Shown: positions 24,599 through 36,989, counted from the stretch's first letter. The stretch: DNA of 64,000 nt from Miscanthus floridulus (GCF_019320115.1 NC_089593.1:33002536-33066535); one strand, 5' to 3'. Translations and numbers: made by a program. The notes: generated from the sequence alone by a model not told the origin.

Positions 24599-25369
24599 TG
24601 TTGACACCGTTTTTTGCACGTGTCAAAATGATCAGAGTGGGCTAATCGGCAGGTGGAAAGTTACTGTATACGTTGACAGCCGATGAAAATCAGCTTGTAA
24701 AGATGGTTGCCGATGAATGGTGGTGATCGATGGAAAGGTTGATTTAGACTCGGGCGTTGCCGATAAGGTTGGAGATGTTATTGTCGATGCCGATGAAGGG
24801 AAGGCTTGAAGACTACTGCCGATGAAACAGGAAGTATGCCGATGGAAAGGAGGTTGGTGAGATTTCCATCGTAATTGAGGCGGACAGGGAAATAGATAGG
24901 AGTTGATTTCCTTTTCTATATTTGTTAGAGTATGATTCATGTAAAGAGTCACGTGTTTCCTTAGATATGGACTTGGTGTCCTAGTTGTATTTTGGTTATG
25001 TCTCTTTAGATCAGGGTATAAATATAGATTGAGGGGCAATGTAATGGATATATCAATCAATATCAAAACCAATTTTTACTCCTATTTGCATCTACTTACT
25101 TTTCGGCGACTTCGTCAATTTGCATATTTTTTCCTTTTTACGAGTTCTCATTGATTCGGCGAGTTGCATAGCTTCAGTGCGACCTTCGGCGATTCTCGAG
25201 TTCCGCGTGAGTACCTCTTGGCCGTGACTTCCGGGCGTATCGCTGTTGTCAGGACCAAAGTGCTCGTATCTTCATCCTTGTCGATTAACAGGTCAAATCG
25301 ACTGGCACGCTTTGGATATCGATTCGGGTATTAGCCCTTTGTGTTTGCAGATCCACTTTTGCATCAACA
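24599..25369 (+). repeat. 5' LTR of element D
   Basis: 771 bp, starting TGTTGACACCG and ending GCATCAACA. It carries seven GCCGAT/ATCGGC hexamers within about 200 bp (24643-24842). Confidence 0.96.
25017..25024 (+). promoter_or_regulatory. TATA box of element D 5' LTR
   Basis: TATAAATA, repeated at 36638-36645 in the 3' LTR. It is placed about 350 bp before the LTR end, as expected for an LTR promoter. Confidence 0.75.
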
Positions 25370-25373
25370 CATC

Positions 25374-25395
25374 TTTTGGCACGCCCGGTGGGACC
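25374..25395 (+). other. Primer binding site of element D
   Basis: TTGGCACGCCCGGTGGGACC begins a few bases after the LTR and resembles the site of element B. The primer tRNA was not identified. Confidence 0.65.
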
Positions 25396-28316
25396 AATCA
25401 ATCCGATCAATATGTTCAATCCGAGATCGATTCAGGGAACATTATCGCGGTATCAGAAGAAGATCTTAAGGAAGAGCAGAGGCAGGCTATGGAAAAGGCT
25501 ATAGAAGAATACAGGCAGCTTTGTCTGAATCGTTTAGCCTGAACAAGAGTGGACAAGTCATCCAGAAGCAAGATTTGCCGTTGCCTCGGCAGGTTACCTT
25601 TGACTCCAATCCTGGTAAACTTCAAGAGATGGTTAATTCTGCAGTAAATCATGCTTTGATTAATCATTCCAATGTGCTGTCCAATACTGTTCATAATGCT
25701 GTGGTTCGAACTCTCAAAGAAGGACAAGCGTCACCGCATTACGTTGGGCCTGCCTATCACCAACCAGAGCCGGCATCTGTCAATACTCCATCGGCTCCCT
25801 CGGCCGTTGTGGGTACAGAAGTTACTTCTCCTCCAGTATCGGCAGGCTTACCTAATATTCAATCTACACCGATACGATCAGATCCGGTACTACCAGGAGG
25901 ACGAGTTCAGCTTAATACAGATCTATCGGCATCAGCTATGTCAGGCCCTGTGTCTCAGAATAGCCAGATTCCTGCTAATTGGTGGGGATATGGTATGCCT
26001 CCGGAGTCATCTGCTTTCAATCCTGGGTTACCTCAAGTGTTTGATGCAGTAGGAAAAGCTCCTATACCATCGGCTGTTTCGCCGATGGCTCAAGTGCCTC
26101 AATATGCCACAGCAACTACTGTGCAACCAACTCCAGGAGGTTTCCAGATGCCTTTGGTTCAAACACCCAATTCAAGTCCATCGGCAAGCTTACTGCCGAT
26201 GCAGCAGAAAGCCCCTGCTATGAGTCAAACTGGGGTTCAGTTCATGCCTCAAGCTGGTTATAATTATCCAACAATGTCAGCAAATTACCAGCCATCGGTA
26301 AGTTTTGTACCGATGAGTTCTAATAATGGTTGGTCAGGACAGTTACCTGTTCAACATACAGTTCAGCAAAATCAGCAGGTTGCAGGGATTCAACAAGGTC
26401 ATATGCAAGCTGGTTTCCAGAATCAAGCATCGGCAGCTCAGCCGATGAATCCTTTCCAACAGGTTAATGGACCACAAGTAACGGCAAATATGCCGATTGC
26501 TGGAGATCGTGGGCCACAAAGATATGTGGAGGGATATCAGCAGGTACCTCCTGTAGAAATTCAGCCAGTTCGTCAGCAGGAGGCTGATGCTTTTTGGGCC
26601 GATAAGATAGCAGAAATTATGAAGGATCAGTTTGGGATAAAGCCCAAGGTCAATACTTATTCTTATCGGACTCCATACCCTCCTGCATATGATTTAATTC
26701 CTCTCCCAAATCGGTACAAGGTACCAGATTTCACTAAATTCTCTGGGCAAGATGATACATCAACAATGGAACACGTCAATCGCTTCATTATTCAATGTGG
26801 AGAGGCAGCTAGCAGAGATGAATTAAGAGTTCGATTATTTTCATCATCTTTGTCTGGATCGGCATTTACATGGTTCATTTCATTACCACCAAATTCTATT
26901 ATTACTTGGGCTGATCTAGAAAAACAATTTCATAAGTATTTCTTTGCTGGAATCCATGAAAAGAAGCTTACCGATTTAGTAAAATTGAGACAGCGTAATG
27001 ATGAATCGGTAGAAAGCTTTGTGCAAAGGCTACGAGATGTAAAAAATAAGTGCTACAGCCTGGTGCTGGATGATCGGCAGCTTGCCGATCTGGCTTTCCA
27101 AGGGTTATTGCCACATCTTAAAGACAGATATGCTTCTCAGGAGTTTGAAAGCCTCAGTCATCTTGTGCAAAGGATCTCTGATCAAGATACTAGGGTCTTT
27201 GAACCTAAAAAGAATTGGAGTAAAAAAGTATCATTTGTTGAAGAAGTAGGAGATTCTGATTCTGATGAAGAACCAGTTATCGGCTTAGCTGAGTGGGTTA
27301 AGAATAAAAAGCCGATATCTTGTCCCTTTGGTCAGAAAGAGCCAGAAAAGTTTACCTTTGATATCACCAAGGCCGACAAGATATTTGATCTTCTGCTTCA
27401 AGAGGGCCAAATTAAGCTGTCACCTAATCATGTGATCCCATCGGCAGAAGAGTTGAAGAAGATCTTGTACTGCAAATGGCACAATGCAACTTCACACAGT
27501 ACAAATGAGTGCAAGGTGTTCAGGCAACAGTTACAATCGGCTATTGAATCTGGGAGAATTAAGTTTGGTACTTCCAAGGCCCAGAAGCCGATGAAAATTG
27601 ATCAACACCCTTTTCCAGCAAATATGTTGGAGGCCAAAGGGAAGACCAAGGTATTGACGTCAGAGGCTGCTGAGAAAAACGCATCAGTGGATCCCCAACA
27701 TCGGATAACTACCGATGATGCAAAAAGTAAGGGTTTGCTGGGAGAAAGCAGTAGTTCCAAAAACCCTCCTCGACCTGGCATTGTGATTACCCATCGAAGG
27801 CAGCAGGAGGGTTGGCGTCAGCGTAAGGACCGATATCGACAACAGCAAGAAGAGAGACGTCGGGAAGAATGGTATCGGCATAAAGATCATTGGAGGTGCC
27901 CGTTTTTCATCCATTGCTGGGAAGAAGGTATTAAATTGCCAACTGTTGAAAATTGCCCTGAGTGCAATGGTTATTATGGGGTCAATCGGTCAGAAAGGAG
28001 GTTTCAACCTGGCAATCAGGGTTTATTTATCAATGAGCCGATCAGAGGCAGAGCATCAGTGCATGATCGGCTGGGGGCAGACTTAGTGTACATGAGAGGC
28101 TTGGTAAACGCGCTGGATATTTTCCAAGGAATCAAGAGGAGCTTGAGGAGAATGGCAAACGCAAGAGTTCCCGATGAAGAAATATTCTACAGGGACCCTA
28201 ATATACGCCGTGTAGAATCAACTAGGGACCTGTTATCAGCCGGTTTGGAAAACCAAGTTTCCTCGATGGTGCCCGGAGGGTCTGACAAAGACACAGAAAA
28301 GGAGGATGCAACGTGA
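25384..28316 (+). pseudogene. gag of element D (nearly intact)
   Basis: A short frame (to 25542) encodes SEEDLKEEQRQAMEKAIEEY and, after a one-base slip near 25535, a 930-codon frame (25521-28316) continues the protein. The N-terminal third is Gln/Pro/Ser-rich with recurring S-A...P-M spacing that comes from GCCGAT hairpins in the DNA. The capsid core lies at about 26820-27200 (SGSAFTWFISLPPNSIITW). A CxxHx4HxxxxC motif (CKWHNATSHSTNEC, about 27470-27512) parallels that of element B. A basic Arg-rich tail and a CPFF..C..CPEC segment follow. No ATG suits the short frame well, so the true start is uncertain. Confidence 0.85.
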
Positions 28317-31300
28317 GCATCAGGAGGATTTATACCGAGAGGAAAATTCCTCCAATGAGAGGTCTGGTCATCAGCAGTGGCAGGTAAAACACAAAAATAA
28401 GGGTCCATCGGCAGATGTTAATATGGTATTCATGTTGCCGATGGAGTTTTTGGCACTATCTGATAATGAGGAAGAAGTTGTTCTCTCTGATCAAGTAGCT
28501 CAGTTGACACTAGATCCAATGATGGCTGTTTTTGAGAAACCTACCGATGACGAGAGACAGCATCTTAAGGCTTTGTTTGTGAAAGGCAGAGTTGATGGGC
28601 AGCCTGTATCTAAGATACTTATCGATGGAGGGGCTGCGATTAATATTATGCCTTATGTGATGTATCGGAAACTTGGTAAGGGAGATCAAGACTTGACCAA
28701 AACCGATATGATGCTGAAGGATTTTGAAGGCAATGTGTCACCGGCTAAAGGGGCAGTATGCGTTGAATTGACCATCGGCAGCAAAACCTTGCCGACGACG
28801 TTCTTTGTTATTAATGGCAAGGGTGCATATAATCTGCTTCTAGGGAGGGATTGGATTCATGCTAATTGTTGTGTTCCTTCTACAATGCATCAATGCCTCG
28901 TACAGTGGATTGGGGATAAGATTGAGGTTTGTCCCTGGTGATTCTTCTTATATCATCGCATCGGCAGAATCAGATACTTATGAGCGAACTAAATGCATAT
29001 CAGGAGAAGTTTGGGAAAAAGAGTTCCTTAGAGTTGCTGATTATGAAATTCCACCGATCCAAGCAGTCGGTTCTGAAGAAGAGTTTTAATGGATAGGTTT
29101 GCCGATGATGGAAAATTAGGTCAAGGGTTCACATCGGCAGATGATTTAGTAGAAGTAGATATTGGTGATGGCGATAGGCCAAGACCTACTTTTATTAGTG
29201 CTAAGTTAGATTCCAAGTGTAAGCAGCAAATAACTGATTTGTTAAAAGAGTATAAAGATTGTTTTGCTTGGGATTATACTGAGATGCCTGGATTAGACCG
29301 ATCGATAGTTGAACATCGGTTACCTATCAAATCTGGATTTCGGCCACATCAGCAGCCAGCGCGCCGATGCAACCCTAATATACTTCCTGACATTAAGGCC
29401 GAAATAACTAAATTAATTGAGGCAAAGTTTATTCGGCAGTGTCGATATGCAGAGTGGATCTCTAATGTGGTTCCTGTTTATAAGAAAAATGGAAAACTTC
29501 GTGTTTGTATTGATTTCAGGAATCTCAACAAAGCCACACCGATGGATGGCTATCCAATGCCGATTGCTGATTTGTTGATTGATGCTGCAGCCGGACATCA
29601 AATTATCAGCTTCATGGATGGTAATGCAGGTTACAATCAAATATTCATGGCTGAAGAAGATATTCCCAAGACTGCTTTCAGATGTCCAGGTCATGTAGGG
29701 TTGTTTGAGTGGATAGTCATGACGTTTGGTTTGAAAAATGCCGGCGCTACTTATCAAAGAGCTATGAACTTTATTTTTCATGAATACATCGGCACATTAG
29801 TGGAGATCTACATTGATGATGTAGTGATTAAGTCTGGAGATATCACAAAACATCTAGCCGATCTACGAAAGATACTGGAGTGCACAAGGAAGCATGGATT
29901 GAAGATGAATCCTAATAAATGTGCATTTGGTGTATCGGCAGGTCAATTCTTGGGTTTTATGGTGCATCAGCGGGGCATCGAAATCAGTAGGAAGTCTATT
30001 GATGCAATTAACAAGGTGGTTGCTCCTGCCAATAAAACTGAATTGCAATCTTTGATCGGTAAGATTAATTTCATTAGAAGATTCATATCTAATCTGTCGG
30101 GTAAGATCAAGGCTTTCAGTCCATTACTTAAATTGAAAGCCGATCAGGAATTTGTATGGGGAGCTGAGCAGCAGTTAGCCCTAGATGAAATTAAGAAATA
30201 TTTAACAAATCCTCCAGTGCTAGTTCCACCTCAACACGGGAAACCTTTCAGGTTGTATTTGTCAACTGATGATACCGTTATCGGTTCAGCTCTTATTCAA
30301 GAATTTGAAGGGAAAGAACGTGTTATTTATTATTTGAGCAGAAGATTAGTGGATGCTGAGACAAGGTATTCGGCCATCGAAAAATTATGTCTGTGTTTAT
30401 ACTTTTCTTGTGTCAAATTAAGACATTATTTGTTATCTGCCGAATGTACGGTCATATGCAAAGACGACGTAGTCAAGTATATGCTGTCGATGCCGATATT
30501 AAGTGGTAGAATCGGCAAGTGGATTTTAGCATTATCAGAATTTGAACTACGTTACGAATCGACTAAGGCAGTTAAGGGGCAAGTTATGGCTGATTTTGTC
30601 ACTCAGCATTGTAATACAGTGGACTCTCTGGAGGTTGCTCCTTGGACACTTTTCTTCGATGGGTCCACATGTGGTGAAGGAGCAGGTATCGGCATTGTGT
30701 TGATTTCACCTCAAGGAAGGAAGTATGAGTTTTCATTGCCGATTGTTGCTACATCGACAAACAATCAGGCTGAATACCAAGCCTTGATAAAAGGGTTAGA
30801 ATTGCTGAAGGAGATACGTGCCGATGCTGTTGAAATCTTTGGTGATTCTATGCTAGTTATAAATCAATTGGCTGGGATTTATGAATGCCGAAGTGAAGTT
30901 TTAATTTCGTATTATGAAAGATGTTTGCAATTGTTGAAAGGGTTTAGAGATTTTCGTCTTGAACATATTTCTCGACTGCATAATGAGGAGGCTAATCGAC
31001 TAGCTCAGCATGCTTCAGGGTATCAGCCTATTCAGGAAGTGCTAACATCGGCAGTCGATACCGATGACTGGAGAAAGGAGATTGTCGATTATTTAAAGGA
31101 TCCATATAAAAAGGTTGAAAGACGTATAAGGTTCCAAGCTACCAAGTATGTGCTCCTCGATGATGAATTATATTATCGAACTATAGATGGAGTTTTACTC
31201 AGATGTGTTAGCAGTGATGAATCGAAAAGTTTGATGGGTGAAATTCATGAAGGAGTGTGTGGAGCGCATCAATCGGCTTTCAAGATGAAGTGGATGATCA

Positions 31301-32325
31301 GAAGGAATGGATACTATTGGCCGACTATTCTTGAAGATTGTTTTAAGATATTTTAAAGGATGTCAGGGGTGTCAAAAGTTTGGTAATATTCAAAGAGCGC
31401 CTGCATCGGCTATGAACCCTATAATTAAACCTTGGCCGTTCGGGGATGGGCTATCGATCTCATCGGTCAGATTTATCCGCCATCGAGCAAAGGACATAAA
31501 TTTATTCTGGTTGCTACCGATTATTTCACAAAATGGGTTGAGGCAATTCCTTTAAAAAAGGTGACATCGGCTAATATGATCGATTTTGTGAAAGAGCATA
31601 TTGTTTACCGATTTGGTATTCCTCAAACTATCACTACCGATCAGGGTACTATGTTTACATCGGGAGAATTTGATGAGTTTGCTGTAGGTATGGGAATTAA
31701 AGTTTTAAATTCTTCTCCATATTATGCTCAAGCTAATGGTCAGGCTGAGGCTTCTAACAAAGGGATCATCAAACTCATTAAGCGCAAAATTAAAGAAAAT
31801 CCTAAGAGGTGGCATACAGTATTAAATGAAGCCTTGTGGTCATATCGGATGTCATGTCATGGTGCAACCAAAGTAACGCCTTATCAGTTAGTATATGGAC
31901 ACGACGCAGTATTGCCTTGGGAAATTAAAACTGGCTCTAGGCGAATACGTTCTCAAAATCAGCTGACAGCCGATGATTATGATACTCTTATGAAGGATGA
32001 GTTGGAAGATGTGGCGGGTCATCGGTTAAGGGCTTTAGTTAGCATCGAAGAAAATAAGAAAAGAGTAGCCAGATGGTATGACAAGAAGGTGAAGGTAAAG
32101 GAGTTTGCCGATGGAGATCTGGTCTGGAAATTGATTTTACCGATTGGGACTAAAAGTTCAAAGTTTGGAAAGTGGTCTCCTAATTGGGAAGGTCCATATC
32201 GGATAAATCAGTCTGTTCCTGGTAACGCATATATTCTAGAAACCCTCGAAGGGGTTGTGTTTCCCAGAGCATTAAATGGAAAATATTTAAAGAAATATTA
32301 CCCTAGTATCTGGATGGATGCATAA
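28306..32325 (+). pseudogene. pol of element D: protease, reverse transcriptase, two RNases H, integrase
   Basis: Protease core ILIDGGAAINIMP lies at about 28617-28655. Reverse transcriptase (29450-29990) has VCIDFRNLNKATP, FMDGNAGYNQ and YIDDVVIKS. RNase H follows at about 30230-30560. An archaeal-type second RNase H at about 30645-31020 shows FFDGST, NNQAEYQALI and GDSMLVI. Integrase covers 31190-32260 with GCQGC, ATDYFTKWVEA, TTDQGTMF and QANGQAEASNKG. The end is YYPSIWMDA at 32325. Four single-base slips (near 28928, 29085, 31344, 31435) shift the frame out and back in two pairs. Otherwise all catalytic motifs are present. Confidence 0.92.
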
Positions 32326-32411
32326 AAGTATAAGTGCCGATAACAGTCCTATCGGCTAGAATTATACAAGGATGTCAATGTCTCATAAAGTGCCGATGCA
32401 ATAGACAAGAT

Positions 32412-35400
32412 TTACAAGTTTAACAAGGATTGGATAGCCAATATCGCACGCAGGCGAATCTGGTCGGCTTCCTTCATTTCTTTGATGTCTTCATCGGCAG
32501 CACCCTCCACAGGCTTGAGTTTTTTCTTCATGGCCAAGGCTTTGCGAGCCTGGATGTCTCTTTCTTGCTGAAGGGCCTTGATGGCATCGGGTAGCTGGCT
32601 TTCTTCTTGTTGGGCATGAGTTAAGGCTGCCTCGACTTCTTTCAATTCAGCCAATAGAGCCATCCTCTTTGCCGATAAATCTAAGATTTTCTGCTTAAGT
32701 TCAGCGCCCGAAGTCTGCAAGTTGCCGATGCCCTTGTGCTTCTCATCGGCAATCTGTTTCAGTTGTAGCATCTCTTCTTTGAGTTGAGCCTGAGCTGCTC
32801 TATCGGCAATGCGTTGAGCAGCCCGTTGATATTGCAGTTGGCGGCTTTCTAAATGGGCTGCTGGGAAGAGTGCTTCTTCAACATCGGCAGGGACCTGGCC
32901 ACGGATTGTTTTGAAAATTGCCTTTGCGGGGTCCGAGTCATCTACCAGTTGGGCGGTATCCTGCTTGTAACAAGTCCAGGAGAGCTTCCAACTTGGACTT
33001 AATTTCTGCCGATATTGTTCCCAGTGCAAGGGAAGAACTTGTTTCCTCTCCATCATCGTCAGAAACGTCAATGGCAAAGGAAAATAGGCTGTTTGGGGAG
33101 TCTTGTTCCTGAGAAAAAGAAAAAGAGGTCAGTTAAGGATAAGTATGAATATTATAAATCGACTAGGTCAATCGGCTTACCTGTTTCAAGGCAATTTCCT
33201 GTACTTGGCTGGAGGAAGCAGCCTGGAGTATGCCGTGTGGAGGATCGGCTGAGCTTGCCGATGGGATATCCTCTGTGGCCTCATCGGTGGTTGGCCCTTG
33301 GGGTATGATGACCGATGGTATGTCCTGTACAGGAGGATTAACTGCTTGCTCAGTTGCATCGACTGATTCTGGCCGGCTTGCAGACGTTGGGGCAGATGTG
33401 GGGATCGGCATGGACTTCTGTCGTTTTGGCTGTGCCTCGGCATCTGTTAAGGCTTTGCGCTTTGCTTGGGCCTCAGCAACGGTTGGCTGGGGGGCATCGG
33501 CACTTGTTGGTTGTGGAGCTTGAACATCTGGTACGCTTGCCGATGTACCCATTTGTTGCTGCAAAACAAGTGTAAGGTATGATATTTAACAGATAAAATG
33601 TAAAATCAAAGGAATACCTCTGAAGGTTTGTCAGAGGTAGTGGTGCTTGATGTCGGAGGAATTGCCGATGACGATCCAGCAGCGGCTCTTACACCCTGAT
33701 GATTAATGTTAATACAGTTTGTGATCGGCATGAGTAGAAATAAACAGGGTTGTTACCTTGAATGCCTTGATCAGGGTTGTAGCAGCAGCCAATGGAGTGG
33801 CCCTAGCTGTAGCCAATTTGGACTTGGAGGTGATGGTCTTGGCACGGGTCTTCTGGTGAGTCAAAGCAGCTAAGGTGGGGGCGTTGTAGCCGATCGGTGA
33901 TATCGGGGAAACAGGCCGAAGATCGAAGGGTTTCCCACTTTTGCTCATAGATGGTGCTGGGTTGTTAACCTGTCACGAGAAAGTTAGTTACCGATATATG
34001 AAAGGAAAAAGCAGAAGGGAGTTAAAAGAAACTTACTGCGTCATCGGGAATGGCGTATTCAGGGTCGATCATGTGCCGATATGTGTGAGCAGATGTTGCA
34101 AACAGTTGTTCCCTCCACTCTCGCCACCATTGCTTATATGATTCGGTGATGAAAGATGCTGGCGTCCAGATGGATATATCGACATCTGTAGTATCGGCAT
34201 CGGGGGAGAGTCGCACTACCCTGCTCCAATCTGTTCCGCAGGTGATTGTTTCTCTGGGTTTGATCACATCGGCAAAACAAAGTTTGATTGGCAGTTGCCC
34301 AAAAGCCAATTGACGGGATACTGCCGATGGATTGTAAATTCATACGTGATATTGGTGTTTTTCCCGCTACCGAATGTGTTTACTGGGATTGCCCTGGGAG
34401 TAATGATGGCCATCATGAGTTCATTATCCTTGATTCAGAGTGTCATCGGCAAAGTTGAAAAGAAGGGGGAATCTGTTTTCTTCGTCGATATAAGGTACCC
34501 AGGCCCTATGATCACGAGAAAGACCATTGTAGAAGCTTTGGAAGAATCTGCCGATCTGGTCTTCATTGGCCTCTGTTCCAGGGAGGACAATTATGGCTTC
34601 ACCAAAATTGAGGGGTGAGCGTGTTGCCGATTCCTCATCCCCAAGCACGTGGTCTTCAGCAATTTCTCGTGGGAATTGTTGGGCAAAGAAGTCCCATTGC
34701 AAACGTTTGTGCATATGGGCATTCAGCCACATGTTGATAAACCACCACGGGCCTCCTAAGTTGCCGATGGGTTCGCCAAGCAAAAGTTTCTGAGACACTT
34801 GATGAAGAAGATGATAAGTGGAGCTCAGAAGGTATCGGCCAAGAGGGAACCTTACACCATTGGCCAAGAGTTCAGCCGCGGGGAGGAAGGCGTTGGTTGG
34901 TCCTACTGATCGACCACAGAAGATAAATTTTTCTAACCACATATTCAAGAATGTGGCATGTTCCCTCTGGTTAACTGTCCCGGTCCTCTGGCATTCTTGA
35001 ATATATCCTGTCCAACCGCCGATGTTGCGGGTATTCACCCTATGTTCAGATTTTCTGCCATAGATGGAGCCTTCATCGGCAGTTGAAATGTCCAAGCCAG
35101 TGAGCATGTAGACATCGGCAAGTGTGGGAGTAGCTGGGCCATGTCCAAACATAAAAGTGTTTGTTGTGTCTGACCAGAAGTAAGCAGCTGCAATCATCAT
35201 TGACTCGTTCTTTTGCATATCGGCAATGGATAGCCTGATGCATTGGTCTAGCTTCCGTTCTGCCCAGTGTACTTGCATCGACCTGTTGACCCTCAAGTAC
35301 CAATCTTTCCACCCTTTGGTGGGTTTGGGCCAAGATCGGAATGTATCTTTCCATAGATTCAGAGAGAAATTTTGGGCTCTAAAAGGGATTCTGTTAACCT

Positions 35401-35741
35401 CTGCATTAATCAGATCAGTTGGATCTGGGTTGCCCATTGGTCCTAGGCATTGGAAATGCGGCTGATCGGTTGGAATAACTAATTTATTGCGAAGTTCCTA
35501 AGTTTAGAAGATCCGAAGAACAAAGAAAAAGAGAAAAAATTACCAACTGTATGAACTCGCAATCAAGGTAAAAAGTAACGGAAGTGGAACGAACCGCAGG
35601 GACGTCGAAGTTGATTGCCATTATCTTGAGGTAGATGGGGGCACGAGCTGGAGACTCGAGGTTGACGCTGGAGAAAAGTTCTTGTTGGTTGAGGTCGCGC
35701 AGTTGTTCGTCGGAGTCGCCGCCGGAAAGAGAGAATGCCAA
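32412..35741 (-). CDS. Antisense plant mobile domain (PMD) gene carried by element D
   Basis: Six exons with GT..AG introns: 35741-35544, 35497-34037, 33969-33757, 33695-33618, 33558-33181, 33108-32412. Every intron (46-72 bp) lies between codons. Exons 1-2 encode a plant mobile domain, recognised by FWSDTTNTFMFGHGPATPTL, LADVYMLTGLDIS and ITESYKQWWREW; PMD is the MAIN/MAIL1-type domain, known to occur in gypsy elements and host proteins that affect silencing. Exons 3-5 are Ala/Pro/Ser-rich with a basic KRKALTDAEAQPKRQK patch that could be a nuclear localisation signal. Exon 6 is coiled coil (about 230 residues). One-base slips near 34435 and 34340 cancel each other and one near 32968 does not, so this copy is probably damaged. 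Its role for the element is unknown. Confidence 0.86.
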
Positions 35742-35783
35742 AGATTGGAGTCTGAGGGTAGAAGACGAGGGTTCCGGAGAAAT

Positions 35784-35794
35784 CTATTTATAAG
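35784..35794 (-). promoter_or_regulatory. TATA box of the antisense PMD gene
   Basis: CTTATAAATAG on the minus strand, 43 bp upstream of the ATG at 35741. This would give a very short leader. It indicates an internal promoter independent of the LTR. Confidence 0.7.
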
Positions 35795-36210
35795 CCGCTT
35801 GGAGTAGGGGTATTTTGGACTTATCTCTATGCCGCGCGCATGTAGGTCGAGATGGTTCAGATGGATATGGTAACTGTTCGCACGATAATCAAGGAATTGT
35901 ACAGATGATTTGATGACAAGTAATCATGATTTGGAAGAGATCTCGGTACAGGATATTTTAATTCTGAAAATGGCGGCATTATTATGTTAGGATCTTGCCG
36001 ATGGATTATTGTTTCGGTATCTTAACCATAATCAGGGCAAGAGTGGTTGGAAATTGTGCGATATTTACTGAGGTGCGTGAATCAGGACTAGATTTGATTA
36101 GATTTGATAACAGATCAAGTTTTGGCTTGGAGGATGAGTTACGGTAATTGGGCGAAGGCAAACGTTATCTGGAGTAAATTTCGGAGCATTAATGGTTTTA
36201 TACTCCGAAA
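35795..36210. other. Non-coding spacer between antisense PMD promoter and polypurine tract
   Basis: AT-rich, with no ORF. It probably holds upstream elements of the antisense promoter. Confidence 0.5.
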
Positions 36211-36222
36211 TTGGGGGGCATG
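36211..36222 (+). other. Polypurine tract of element D
   Basis: TTGGGGGGCATG directly before the 3' LTR. Confidence 0.8.
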
Positions 36223-36989
36223 TGTTGACACCGTTTTTTGCACGTGTCAAAATGATCAGAGTGGGCTAATCGGCAGGTGGAAAGTTACTGTATACGTTGA
36301 CAGCCGATGAAAATCAGCTTGTAAAGATGGTTGCCGATGAATGGTGGTGATCGATGGAAAAGTTGATTTACTCGGGCGTTGCCGATAAGGTTGGAGATGT
36401 TATTGTCGATGCCGATGAAGGGAGGCTTGAAGACTACTGCCGATGAAACTAGGAAGTATGCCGATGGAAAGGAGGTTGGTGAGATTTCCATCGTAATTGA
36501 AGCGGACAGGGAAATAGATAGGAGTTGATTTCCTTTTCTATATTTGTTAGAGTATGATTCATGTAAAGAGTCACGTGTTTCCTTAGATATGGACTTGGTG
36601 TCCTAGTTGTATTTGGTTATGTCTCTTTAGATCAGGGTATAAATATAGATTGAGGGGCAATGTAATGGATATATCAATCAATATCAAAACTAATTTTTAC
36701 TCCTATTTGCATCTACTTACTTTTCGGCGACTTCGTCAATTTGCATATTTTTTCTTTTTACGAGTTCTCATTGATTCGGCGAGTTGCATTGCTTCAGTGC
36801 GACCTTCGGCGATTCTCGAGTTCCGCGTGAGTACCTCTTGGCCGTGACTTCCGGGTGTATCGCTGTTGTCAGGACCAAAGTGCTCGTATCTTCATCCTTG
36901 TCGATTAACAGGTCAAATCGACTGGCACGCTTTGGATATCGATTCGGGTATTAGCCCTTTGTGTTTGCAGATCCACTTTTGCATCAACA
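36223..36989 (+). repeat. 3' LTR of element D
   Basis: 767 bp, near-identical to 24599-25369. TATA box at 36638-36645. Reading frames crossing its right border into the receptor-like fragment are chimeric. Confidence 0.96.

Larger units (their letters stand above)
24599..36989 (+). mobile_element. Element D: young Tat-lineage Ty3/gypsy retrotransposon with antisense PMD gene
   Basis: 12.4 kb with LTRs of 771 and 767 bp that differ, by reading them side by side, at about five substitutions and five small indels. Perfect GAATC target duplications flank it. Sense gag-pol ends at 32325 and an antisense six-exon gene occupies 35741-32412. A second RNase H and a DGGA-type protease place it in the Tat lineage. 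At a commonly assumed grass LTR rate of 1.3e-8 per site per year, the LTR substitutions give roughly 0.25 million years. Confidence 0.96.

Noticed and set aside
24325..24645. 106-codon ORF ending in the 5' LTR of element D
   Set aside because: It is a chimera of unrelated upstream sequence, the LRR fragment and the LTR start. Only the LRR codons are meaningful.
24643..24842. GCCGAT motifs as cold-response DRE/CRT elements
   Set aside because: The DRE core is GCCGAC. The hexamer here ends in T and is spread through coding parts as well, so a stress promoter element does not explain it.
32412..33077. 221-codon ORF as a separate protein
   Set aside because: It is the last exon of the antisense PMD gene, with its apparent start lying in another frame before a one-base slip near 32968.
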